Origin: UBA1672 sp965263215
GTDB lineage: Bacteria > Pseudomonadota > Alphaproteobacteria > Micavibrionales > Micavibrionaceae
Length of the DNA: 24,688 nt
NCBI GenBank assembly: GCA_965263215.1
Contig: CBDHGW010000001.1
Location: 1 to 24,688, forward strand
Direction: 5' to 3'
Shown one piece after another: positions 1 through 6,976 of this stretch. Each line of letters starts with the position of its first letter. Position 1 is the stretch's first letter. A program made the translations under genes and the position numbers. The notes below the pieces were generated by a model that was not told where the DNA came from, ran no database searches, and saw only the letters and a program-made list of their open reading frames with translations.

Positions 1-65
1 AAAACAAGAAATGTTAAGACGATTGCGATGAAAATGTTCCAAACAAACCATTTAAGTCTTTTCAT
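1..65 (-). CDS. Small membrane protein, N-terminal part, cut by window edge
   Basis: This minus-strand frame opens at ATG 65 (an ATG at 68 is also possible) and runs off the left edge, so only about 21 residues are visible. It begins Met-Lys-Arg-Leu-Lys and continues into an unbroken hydrophobic stretch, WNIFIAIVLTFLVL, that looks like a transmembrane segment or signal anchor with a basic N-terminus. A GAGG Shine-Dalgarno lies at 74-77, 8 nt before ATG 65. The start overlaps the end of the 101-aa gene upstream by 14 nt, which suggests translational coupling. The function cannot be told from this piece. Confidence 0.5.
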   Translation of the reverse strand, partial: MKRLKWFVWNIFIAIVLTFLV

Positions 66-357
66 CATTATCGCCTCGCGCAATCATAATTTTGATCTTA
101 TCAGGACGGCGATAATTATGCATCCATTCAGGCAATTTTGCAGTCTTACCCTTGTCTCGACCAATAACAAAAATATCTGGTGAATCATGTTGCCATTTCG
201 GAAACTCTTCATCAAACTGATCCATGAGTTTGACAAATTTTTCTTGCCAATCTTGCGGCATTTCCTGCAACAAAACACGCGGTAATGTCAGCCAAGAACA
301 ATACGACAAACTGAAATAAGACGACACATTCCTTTTAGGTGTTTTGCTTTTGAACAT
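52..357 (-). CDS. Conserved-looking phage protein, 101 aa, function unknown
   Basis: This is a small soluble protein directly downstream of the helicase gene (9-nt gap), probably in the same minus-strand transcript. An AAGAG Shine-Dalgarno stands a few bases before ATG 357. Residues 24-50 carry LPRVLLQEMPQDWQEKF followed by an acidic amphipathic helix. From memory, this resembles a recurring pattern (LPR.LLQ.MP.eWQ.rF) in short phage proteins near replication or regulatory genes. The C-terminal half is basic and polar with a 'YRRPDK' segment. There is no enzyme motif, membrane segment or cysteine pair, so no function is assigned. The gene is probably real because of spacing, coupling and the pattern; the family memory is not verified. 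Confidence 0.7.
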   Translation of the reverse strand: MFKSKTPKRNVSSYFSLSYCSWLTLPRVLLQEMPQDWQEKFVKLMDQFDEEFPKWQHDSPDIFVIGRDKGKTAKLPEWMHNYRRPDKIKIMIARGDNDEKT

Positions 358-366
358 GTTTTTCTC

Positions 367-2031
367 TTAACCGTTGTTGACCACTGCTAGCATATCGTTC
401 AATCGCTTGTCAACTCGTTCAGATAATTCACGTGCGTCATTCGTTCCGAGCGTTTGTGCAGTCATAATGTCAGTGCCGAACCGAATGTAAAACCGTCGAT
501 ATATTTCACTATCTTTATCACCTCGCTCGTGCCAATAACCTGCCCACATTGAAATTGAATGTCGAAGTGTCGCTTGTGCTTCACTACGCTCCGTCCATCT
601 TTTTTGAATACTACGTGCTATGACCTGACTTACACCTTGTGGCACCATAGGTGGACCGACGATACGATCCGCCTCACCACGCAATTCGGCCAAAACAGAC
701 GCATCCAATTCAATTAAGTCACCTGCAACATGTTCAATATTTTTACGATCTGCTGGCGTGTGAACATGACCGCAAAACGGACATTCTTTTTTTACCGCCT
801 CATAAATTTCGAAACACTCAACACATGTTGTAACAGGAATAAAGTCATCATCTCTTGAACGGTTTCGACGACCTCTTTCTTCACTCTCTAATTTCCAACC
901 ATTATAGGCATCAGGAAGACCGTGTGACTTACCAAAATATCCGACATTTCCCGCATGATCGATAATAATCCCACGTGACTTTTTATCACCGCGTGTAAGT
1001 GCTCGAAAAAATTGCTGAACATAAAGAACATATGATTGTGTTGGTCGGGCCATGATCACGGTTTCGATACCAGATACGTCTAACCCCTCACCGAATAAAT
1101 CTACATTAACGAGCACATTGAAAACACCTCGTTCAAATTTATCCATGAGTGCTTTACGCGCCGATTTTGCCGTTTTGCTTGATACGGCTTCTGCTGAAAT
1201 CCCCGCCGCTTTAAAGGACATTGCGATGTCATTAGCGTGAGAGATATCGACCGCAAAACAAACCGCTTGTGTGCCATTTGCATAGGTCAAATATGACTGA
1301 ACACAATCACCCGTGATTTGAGAATCGCGCCGCGCTTCGGATAATCCTTTTTGCGTAAAGTCCCCGGTCGATCCAACTTTGATCCGTGTACGATCAATTG
1401 ATGCAGGTGGTGCGATAATCCTGTAATCACAAATCCAACCTTCATTGATCAACTCACGCGCTGTAACACCTTTGACCATTGCATCAAAAATACCGCCTTG
1501 TGATCTCGCAAGTGACTTACGATCCGTTCGACCAGGCGTTGCAGTAAACCCAACACCATAGGCGTTGGGAAACATGGCTATAAATTTCCCCCATTGATTA
1601 TCGGTTAAACAATGATGGGCTTCATCAACGCCCCAAACACCAACACGCGGCGCAAATCGTTTCATTTTTTCTTTTCGCGCCGCAATAGTTTGAACCGATC
1701 CGATCCATAAAAGAGCGTTTTGATTAAAAAAAGATTGACCAAATTTATTATATTGTCGTCGAACAATATCATTTTTAACATCAGACGGAGCGATTAAATT
1801 ATGCTGAAAACCAAACTCAGCCGCCGTCATACTAATTTGTCGAACTAATTCTTCACGGTGAACACCAATAACCGCGCCGCGATTATCATTTAAAAACGGC
1901 TCAAATAACCACATCGCCGTTGGTGTTTTACCGGATCGTGGGGGAGAAACACATAAAACATTGCGATGTCCCTCATGCCAAGATAATTGTGTTTTACGAA
2001 TTAAATCCGCTTGATACCACCTCGGTTGCAT
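367..2031 (-). CDS. Superfamily II DEAH-box DNA helicase, phage type
   Basis: A 554-aa ATP-dependent helicase/translocase of the SF2 type III restriction-like branch, likely acting in phage DNA replication or recombination. Visible motifs are Walker A at residues 29-36 (SPPRSGKT), DEAH box at 136-139 (GVDEAHH), motif III TATP at 163-166, a motif V region around 307-331, and motif VI at 339-348 (QQFFRALTRG) with the arginine finger. A C-terminal zinc motif follows, with cysteines at 403, 406, 417 and 420. The gene is read away from the replication genes, from the shared control region at 2032-2115. No methylase or specificity partner is nearby, so a restriction enzyme is unlikely. The helicase assignment is strong; the exact replication role is inference. 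Confidence 0.93.
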   Translation of the reverse strand: MQPRWYQADLIRKTQLSWHEGHRNVLCVSPPRSGKTPTAMWLFEPFLNDNRGAVIGVHREELVRQISMTAAEFGFQHNLIAPSDVKNDIVRRQYNKFGQSFFNQNALLWIGSVQTIAARKEKMKRFAPRVGVWGVDEAHHCLTDNQWGKFIAMFPNAYGVGFTATPGRTDRKSLARSQGGIFDAMVKGVTARELINEGWICDYRIIAPPASIDRTRIKVGSTGDFTQKGLSEARRDSQITGDCVQSYLTYANGTQAVCFAVDISHANDIAMSFKAAGISAEAVSSKTAKSARKALMDKFERGVFNVLVNVDLFGEGLDVSGIETVIMARPTQSYVLYVQQFFRALTRGDKKSRGIIIDHAGNVGYFGKSHGLPDAYNGWKLESEERGRRNRSRDDDFIPVTTCVECFEIYEAVKKECPFCGHVHTPADRKNIEHVAGDLIELDASVLAELRGEADRIVGPPMVPQGVSQVIARSIQKRWTERSEAQATLRHSISMWAGYWHERGDKDSEIYRRFYIRFGTDIMTAQTLGTNDARELSERVDKRLNDMLAVVNNG

Positions 2032-2039
2032 TTATAATT

Positions 2040-2112
2040 TCTCGCTGTTGACAGATAAATTGTTAAACGTTACTAACCGTTATTGTCAACTCAGACAAAT
2101 TAAGGATTTAAT
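2040..2112. promoter_or_regulatory. Divergent promoter/operator region
   Basis: This AT-rich gap separates the leftward helicase gene from the rightward replication genes. A perfect TTGACA lies on the plus strand at 2048-2053 and another on the minus strand at 2089-2084, facing each other. Plus-strand -10 candidates 17 bp away are weak (TACTAA at 2071-2076), and the minus-strand candidate is TTAACA. CGTTA occurs twice, at 2068-2072 and 2078-2082, exactly 10 bp apart, as expected for a repressor or activator bound on one face of the helix. The promoter and operator roles are inferred from these patterns. Confidence 0.5.
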
Positions 2113-2115
2113 TAC

Positions 2116-2712
2116 ATGACTCAAATCACAATCACAATAAATTGTGAAAATCCCGAAGAAGCACGATCTATTCTTGATAAACTTGAAAATCGCGCTGCAC
2201 CAACGCCAGCAAACCAAGATTATAGTAATTTAACGGATTCTGATGGAATGCCGTTTAATCCAGAAGTTCATACCGCACCCGACAATTTTAACAAAGATGG
2301 AACTTGGCGCGCTATCCGTGGAAAAGGTGAAGAAGCAAAAGCGGCGCGAGCCGCATGGAAAGCCGCAGGTGGAAACGTTACACCGCCCCCCGTCAGTGAG
2401 ACGCCACCAGCACCCGTCAGTGAGACGCCACCAGCACCCGGCGTTCAAGCGGCACCAGGTGTGGAAGCTCGAACAGAAGCACCGCCGCCTTTACTCCCAC
2501 AACAAACCGAACCACCGACGCTCGCAGAAGTGATGTCAAAAGTTAAAAGCGTCATTGATCAAGAACTGATCAGTAACGAAGACTTAATAAAGGTCTACGA
2601 AGAAACATCAAAAGTTTCAGCGAAAGAGTGCATGGCGGTTTACAAAGTCGATGGGGAAGCGCGCCGCCGACTAAGCGCCGCAATGGAAGAATACGAGAAA
2701 ATTCCGTACTAA
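2116..2712 (+). CDS. Phage protein with WR..RG motif and proline-rich linker
   Basis: A 198-aa protein, first in the rightward replication module, with an AAGGA Shine-Dalgarno before ATG. Residues 1-25 look like a short beta-alpha segment. Residues 41-75 contain DSDGMPFNPEVHTAPDNF then DGTWRAIRGK. This resembles a motif I recall from many phage proteins (D.dGlPwd.RIH ... dGtWR.kRG), often near single-strand-binding or recombination genes. Residues 88-133 form a flexible Pro/Ala/Glu linker with a duplicated VSETPPAP unit. The C-terminal 65 residues look helical and charged. No catalytic motif is seen. The position beside nuclease, GapR and SSB genes suggests a role in DNA metabolism, but that is inference. 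Confidence 0.8.
   Translation: MTQITITINCENPEEARSILDKLENRAAPTPANQDYSNLTDSDGMPFNPEVHTAPDNFNKDGTWRAIRGKGEEAKAARAAWKAAGGNVTPPPVSETPPAPVSETPPAPGVQAAPGVEARTEAPPPLLPQQTEPPTLAEVMSKVKSVIDQELISNEDLIKVYEETSKVSAKECMAVYKVDGEARRRLSAAMEEYEKIPY
2392..2439 (+). repeat. Two perfect tandem copies of a 24-bp coding repeat
   Basis: The 24-bp unit beginning GTCAGTGAGACGCCACC is present at 2392-2415 and again, without change, at 2416-2439. It encodes VSETPPAP twice in the proline-rich linker of the 198-aa protein. Identity at every base, including silent positions, points to recent duplication by slippage. The length keeps the frame. Confidence 0.9.
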
Positions 2713-2729
2713 TCACACCCCTTAAAACC

Positions 2730-2757
2730 ATGAGACGGGTTTCAACACCCGTCTCAT
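2730..2757 (+). terminator. Hairpin between replication genes, possible weak terminator
   Basis: A perfect 11-bp stem (ATGAGACGGGT at 2730-2740 with its complement at 2747-2757) encloses a 6-nt loop. It lies in the 75-nt gap between the 198-aa gene and the DUF2800 nuclease gene. The following bases, TCTTAAAC, are only a poor U-tract, so this could be a partial terminator, an attenuator or an RNA-processing site. Confidence 0.5.
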
Positions 2758-2787
2758 TCTTAAACGAGAAACCATCAGTACACTGAC

Positions 2788-3858
2788 ATGAATCTATATC
2801 CATCCACTGCACATATTTGGTCGAAATGTCACGCTCAACCTCGTTTGACTAAAGATTTGCCGCGTCAACAAATGAGTGAGGCTGCACTTGAAGGAACATG
2901 CGCAAGTTGGCTAGCTGAACTCGTCTTGAAAGGTGAGTACCAGACATGTGAAGAACTCATTGGGCAAACCGATGAAAACGGATGGGAAGTCGATTTAGCG
3001 ATGGCACATTATGTGCAAGGCTATGTCGATAAAATTCGAGAAATCGCAGGACCAACCGGACGCATTTATGTTGAATCTCGTGTCAGATTTAATGAGCATG
3101 TTGCAGGTGACGTTGATGCAATGATTGTCAATGGTTCACATGTTACAATCATTGATCTTAAATACGGCTATAAGATTGTTGAACCACACGCACCTCAACT
3201 TGTCATTTATGGTCAATCCGTCGCGCAAGATGAATCCGTCGAGAGTGTAACAATGTCGATTTACCAACCGCGCGCATTTCACCGCGACGGTATCTATCGC
3301 ACATGGACGCCTTCGTTATCCGACTTAAATCAAATCGCGCAAGACTATCACCGTGCATCATATGAAGCGACCGCAACACACCCACAAGCTGTTCCGGGTG
3401 AGCATTGTAAAACATGCCCTGTGAACGGAAATTGTAGCGCGCTGACACGTGAACTTTACGAGATATGGACAATGATGGGTGGACGCGCTGCACGTCCTAT
3501 GAACCCAGAAGAATTATCAGCCGAACTTGAATTTGCAAAACGCGCTGAAGACATGATTGTTGCACATCGAAAGTCAATTGAAGCGGAAGCAGTCGCACGT
3601 CTCGAAAGCGGAAAGTTTGTGCCAGGATGGACGCGCGAACAAGGATACGGAAACCGGCGCTGGAAACATGACCGTGATTATATTAAAATGTTTACGGGTG
3701 GTTTCGATCCGGCTGGTGACAGTATGATCACACCGGCTGAAGCTGAACGCCAAGGTCTACACCCTGAAATCGTAAACATGTTGACTGAGACACCCCGCAC
3801 GAAAGCGCGCTTGAAGAAACTCACCAAGGAAGACATTGCGAAAAGATTTAAAACATGA
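2788..3858 (+). CDS. DUF2800 family PD-(D/E)XK nuclease
   Basis: A 356-aa Cas4/RecB-like exonuclease of the phage DUF2800 type, expected to process DNA ends in replication or recombination. The N-terminus (LYPSTAHIWSKCHAQPRL) is typical of the family and supports this ATG, although its Shine-Dalgarno is weak. Catalytic candidates are E96, D108 and D110 (VAGDVDAM), and D123 and K125 (IIDLKYG), followed by QLVIY at 137-141. Cysteines C14 and C207, C210, C216 could ligate a 4Fe-4S cluster as in Cas4/AddB, with one N-terminal and three C-terminal cysteines. The stop overlaps the GapR start in ATGA, so the two are translationally coupled. The fold is confident; the iron-sulfur cluster is inference. 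Confidence 0.88.
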   Translation: MNLYPSTAHIWSKCHAQPRLTKDLPRQQMSEAALEGTCASWLAELVLKGEYQTCEELIGQTDENGWEVDLAMAHYVQGYVDKIREIAGPTGRIYVESRVRFNEHVAGDVDAMIVNGSHVTIIDLKYGYKIVEPHAPQLVIYGQSVAQDESVESVTMSIYQPRAFHRDGIYRTWTPSLSDLNQIAQDYHRASYEATATHPQAVPGEHCKTCPVNGNCSALTRELYEIWTMMGGRAARPMNPEELSAELEFAKRAEDMIVAHRKSIEAEAVARLESGKFVPGWTREQGYGNRRWKHDRDYIKMFTGGFDPAGDSMITPAEAERQGLHPEIVNMLTETPRTKARLKKLTKEDIAKRFKT

Positions 3859-4163
3859 CTGATTTTTATAACCCTGTATCAATTACTGAATCCGTCCGTG
3901 AAAAACTTCGACAGACTGTCGAGCGTGTCGAGCGACTTGAAGAAGAGAAAAAAGAAATCAGTGAACAAATCAAAGAAGTGTTCGCTGAGGCTAAATCAAT
4001 GGGATTTGATGTCAAAATTCTGAAAGACATTATTAAGGAGAGAAAATGTGATCCACGCGACTTAGAAGAACAAGACATGATTGCCGATCTCTATCGATCC
4101 GCAATAGGAAATAATACCCGTCGCGGTATTCCTCGCGACGTTCAAAAAATGCCAGGATTATAG
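3855..4163 (+). CDS. gapR: GapR-family (DUF2312) DNA-binding protein
   Basis: A 102-aa protein with the characteristic GapR/DUF2312 pattern at residues 17-62: a coiled-coil ERVERLEEEKKEI, then EVFAEAKSMGFDVKILKDII, then RKCDPRD and an acidic helix ending in LYRSAIG. In Alphaproteobacteria, GapR is a tetrameric protein that clamps overtwisted DNA ahead of moving polymerases and stimulates gyrase and topoisomerase IV. A phage copy beside the nuclease, SSB and polymerase probably handles torsion during phage replication, or competes with the host protein; that role is inference. Its ATG overlaps the previous stop (ATGA). The C-terminal 30 residues extend the compact domain with a basic tail. Confidence 0.9.
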   Translation: MTDFYNPVSITESVREKLRQTVERVERLEEEKKEISEQIKEVFAEAKSMGFDVKILKDIIKERKCDPRDLEEQDMIADLYRSAIGNNTRRGIPRDVQKMPGL

Positions 4164-4174
4164 GAGAAATACCA

Positions 4175-5050
4175 ATGGCTGAAGCTCAACGTTTTCTAAC
4201 ACAAGCGGTAGGCCGCTTTGTGTCAGGATCACTCACTGAACCACGAACAACAGATGTCGATAATCGACCGATACCGGAAGAAAAACAACAATATTCTTTT
4301 GGGTTCGCGATTGCAAAAAACGATCCATGGTTCGAACAATTTAAAACACAAATCTATCAGTACGCTGCATCAGTTTGGGCGCATGACGCTCAAAAGCTGC
4401 AAAAGCTTAACAATTGGTGGACAACGCTCGACGGTCTTTCAATGAAGATCAGCGATGGTGACAAACCGAACCGGCAAGGTAAGGTTAATCAAAACACTGC
4501 CGGTCATTATGTAATCTGGTTTTCATCGAAATTTGCATTCAAAACATGTGTCGGTGAACAATACGCTGAAATTCCACCAGAAGACATCAAACGCGGATAC
4601 TACATTCGTGTTGCTGGCAACTTCGTTGATAACGGGCAAGCTGTAGATCGTGCTGGCATCTACATGAATGGTGAGCACATACAATTGATTGCTGAAGGCG
4701 ACGTGATCGAAGGCGGTGTTGATGCTGCAACAGCATTTGCCGGTTCTGGTGTACCAGCACAACTTCCACCAGGTGCGCGCCCTCTTGGTTCAAATGTTGG
4801 AATGGTTCAACCGCCAATGGGAAACCCACCTGCCCCGGTCCATGGCCAGACGGCACCTGTTACTACGCCGGTACAAACTACACCCCAACCACCTGCGCCG
4901 CCGCAGACTGTATCCCCTTCTAATCCGCCGCAACCATATCCGCAGATTACGCAGCCTCAACAACCCCAACCACCTGCGCCGCCGCAGCCACCAGCCGCAC
5001 CGGGACAACCTGTAACACAACCACCAATGCCACCCGGCGTACCGCAGTAA
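4175..5050 (+). CDS. DUF2815-like single-stranded DNA-binding protein
   Basis: A 291-aa protein with an OB-fold-like phage SSB domain (residues 1-185) and a long disordered tail. Recognition rests on GYYIRVAGNFVDNGQAV at 141-157 and AGIYMNGEHIQLIAEGDVI at 160-178, the conserved end of DUF2815/gp2.5-type SSBs, plus YSFGFAIAKND at 40-50. Residues 195-291 are mostly Pro, Gln, Ala and Val, unlike the usual acidic SSB tip, and end PPMPPGVPQ. AGGAG stands 8 nt before ATG 4175. It sits between GapR and the DNA polymerase, fitting a replication complex. The domain call is good; the tail's partners are unknown. Confidence 0.82.
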   Translation: MAEAQRFLTQAVGRFVSGSLTEPRTTDVDNRPIPEEKQQYSFGFAIAKNDPWFEQFKTQIYQYAASVWAHDAQKLQKLNNWWTTLDGLSMKISDGDKPNRQGKVNQNTAGHYVIWFSSKFAFKTCVGEQYAEIPPEDIKRGYYIRVAGNFVDNGQAVDRAGIYMNGEHIQLIAEGDVIEGGVDAATAFAGSGVPAQLPPGARPLGSNVGMVQPPMGNPPAPVHGQTAPVTTPVQTTPQPPAPPQTVSPSNPPQPYPQITQPQQPQPPAPPQPPAAPGQPVTQPPMPPGVPQ

Positions 5051-5056
5051 ATCACA

Positions 5057-5527
5057 ATGACAGACGTGAACGAGCGAGATTGGATTTACGATCTCGAAAC
5101 ATATAAAGATATATTCTGTGCATGTTTCGTTCACGTCTCGACCGGTGCGGAATATGTTTACGAAGTCTCGGATCGTGTAAATCACGGTCCAGATTTCATA
5201 GGATTTTTATACTATCTTCGCGACATCGATGCACGTGCATTTGGTTTCAACAATATCAATTTCGATTGGCCGGTGTGTGACCATTTAATCCAAGTGTTCA
5301 GCACACAAGGCTTCATTGAAGCGATAGACGCACACGAAAAAGCCAACACGATTATTTTTGGTAATAATTCCTATGAACATGTTATATGGGAAAGGGATCG
5401 TCTTGTCACACAAGGTGACTTATTCAAAATTCATCATTTCGACAATGTAGCACGTGCAACAAGTCTGAAAAAACTCGAAATCAATATGCGATCTGAAAAA
5501 GGTTGTCGATCTACCTTACCCACCTGA
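5057..5527 (+). CDS. B-family DNA polymerase, N-terminal exonuclease part (frameshifted)
   Basis: These 156 residues are the 3'-5' proofreading domain of the polymerase continued at 5571-6968. Exo I is YDLETY (D12, E14) and Exo II is FNNINFDWP (N65-D70). The text then follows the family pattern SLKKLEINMRSEK up to residue 148. After it the frame gives GCRSTLPT and a stop, while the +1 frame continues correctly with VVDLPYPPDQ and later Exo III YMRHDV. Removing one A from the A5 run at 5496-5500 joins both frames into a 636-aa polymerase. This is either a true mutation, a sequence error, or less likely a recoding site. Without joining, this fragment lacks Exo III and all polymerase motifs. Confidence 0.88.
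   Translation: MTDVNERDWIYDLETYKDIFCACFVHVSTGAEYVYEVSDRVNHGPDFIGFLYYLRDIDARAFGFNNINFDWPVCDHLIQVFSTQGFIEAIDAHEKANTIIFGNNSYEHVIWERDRLVTQGDLFKIHHFDNVARATSLKKLEINMRSEKGCRSTLPT
5496..5500 (+). other. Frameshift point in the DNA polymerase gene
   Basis: GAAAAAGG holds five A's, and four would keep the frame (GAA AAG GTT GTC GAT). The second frame is open from 5469 (TGA at 5466-5468) and the first stops at 5525-5527, so the shift must lie in 5469-5524. Fit to the family pattern places it at this A run. Confidence 0.8.
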
Positions 5528-5570
5528 TCAACCTACAACGTCCGATCAAAAAGACGAAATCATTGCATAC

Positions 5571-6968
5571 ATGCGCCATGATGTTGCAGAGACAAAAGAG
5601 TTTTATCATCACTCGATAGAGCTGATTAATTTTCGTGACGAACTGAAACGAAAATATCCGAAGCTTGGTGATGTGCTCAACTTCAACGATACCAAAATCG
5701 GTAAGAAATTTTTTGAAGTCGAATTAGAAAAAAACGGAACAGCTTGTTACGAACGCGTGAACGGCAAACGTCAACCACGGCAAACGATCCGTGGGCTGAT
5801 CAATATAAACGATGTGTTAAGTCCGAAACTCCACTTCAACCATCCCGAATTTCAACGCATTAAACAATGGTTTTCCGAACAATCGATTAGACCTGATCAG
5901 ACAAAAGGATTTCTAAAAGGTGTTCGCGCAAATGTTCACGGTTTCGAGTATCATTTTGGTGCGGGTGGTATTCATGGATCACTCAACCGACAAGCCGTCT
6001 ATGAGGATGACGAATGGGAAATTTGGGATTGGGATGTTGCATCATATTATCCCAACCTTGCAATAACCCACCGGTTCTTTCCGGCTCACCTATCTGAAAA
6101 ATTTTGTGACATCTACAAAGAGATGTTTCTAACGCGCCGTGAGTATAAAAAAGGTACGCCTGAGAACGCGATGTATAAGCTTGCACTAAATGGTGTGTAC
6201 GGCGACAGTAACAATGTTTGGTCGCCATTCTATGACACTCAGTACACAATGGCAGTGACGATCAACGGGCAACTTCTTCTGTGTATGTTGGCAGAATGGT
6301 TAACCTGTTTACCGGATATGTCACGTAACCCAAATGTTGAAATGCTTCAGATAAACACTGATGGTTTAACGATCCGTATACGGAAAGAACTCGTACCATG
6401 GATGCGCGACGTGTGCCGATATTGGGAAAACCAGACTGGTCTAGAATTAGAATCGGCGCGTTATTGTTCGATGTTCATCAGAGACGTGAACAATTATCTC
6501 GCTGTTGATGCGGAAAAACCTGATAAGATTAAGCGTCTCGGTGCCTACGCATACGAAACACCAATGGAGAATATCGCAACACGCGAATTACCTTGGCATA
6601 AGGACCACTCTAAACGCGTTGTAGCAATGGCCGCTGAGGCTCAAATGGTATTTCATAAACCTATTGATGAATTTATATTGAACCATCGCGATCTATTTGA
6701 TTTTCAATGCTCGGTAAAAGTTCCACGATCATCTCGTCTTAAACACGGTGATGATTTTATTCAAAACACATCGCGATATTATGTTTCAAGAGGTGGTGAG
6801 TATTTATATAAAGTTATGCCACCTCTAAAAGGTAAAACTGAGGATCGAAAAATCGGTGTTGAAAAAGGCTGGACGACAACAATAACTAATAATATCGATG
6901 ACTTTCGATGGGATAATTTGAACTGGTACTACTACATCGAAGAAGCGAAAAAACTAATCGTGAAATAG
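5571..6968 (+). CDS. B-family DNA polymerase, C-terminal polymerase part (frameshifted)
   Basis: The frame is open from 5469; ATG 5571 is only the first methionine and probably not a native start, since MRHDV belongs to Exo III (YMRHDV). Polymerase motifs: YHFGAGGIHGS (127-137), motif A WDWDVASYYPN with catalytic D155, motif B KLALNGVYG (203-211), and motif C INTDG (261-265), all in this fragment's numbering. Motif C is NTD rather than the usual DTD; the second, more important carboxylate is kept. About 636 aa for the joined protein suits compact phage B-family enzymes. It would copy the phage genome with the SSB, nuclease, GapR and helicase nearby. No separate primase or terminal protein is visible, so the priming mode is unknown. 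Confidence 0.9.
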   Translation: MRHDVAETKEFYHHSIELINFRDELKRKYPKLGDVLNFNDTKIGKKFFEVELEKNGTACYERVNGKRQPRQTIRGLININDVLSPKLHFNHPEFQRIKQWFSEQSIRPDQTKGFLKGVRANVHGFEYHFGAGGIHGSLNRQAVYEDDEWEIWDWDVASYYPNLAITHRFFPAHLSEKFCDIYKEMFLTRREYKKGTPENAMYKLALNGVYGDSNNVWSPFYDTQYTMAVTINGQLLLCMLAEWLTCLPDMSRNPNVEMLQINTDGLTIRIRKELVPWMRDVCRYWENQTGLELESARYCSMFIRDVNNYLAVDAEKPDKIKRLGAYAYETPMENIATRELPWHKDHSKRVVAMAAEAQMVFHKPIDEFILNHRDLFDFQCSVKVPRSSRLKHGDDFIQNTSRYYVSRGGEYLYKVMPPLKGKTEDRKIGVEKGWTTTITNNIDDFRWDNLNWYYYIEEAKKLIVK

Positions 6969-6976
6969 GGGCGGAA

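Noticed and set aside
367..2031. Type III restriction enzyme subunit
   Set aside because: The helicase motifs are shared, but there is no methylase partner and the gene lies in a phage replication region.
2392..2439. Possible CRISPR-like repeat
   Set aside because: Two adjacent copies with no spacer and inside a coding frame; this is an in-frame duplication.
4790..5185. A 131-aa minus-strand frame rich in Arg, Trp and Leu
   Set aside because: It is the reverse of the proline-rich SSB tail; the composition is produced by reversed Pro and Gln codons.
5466..5527. Programmed shift at the polymerase A5 run
   Set aside because: The run is short, the needed direction is +1 or -2, and no hairpin or stop-proximal pause is obvious; kept only as a low-probability alternative.
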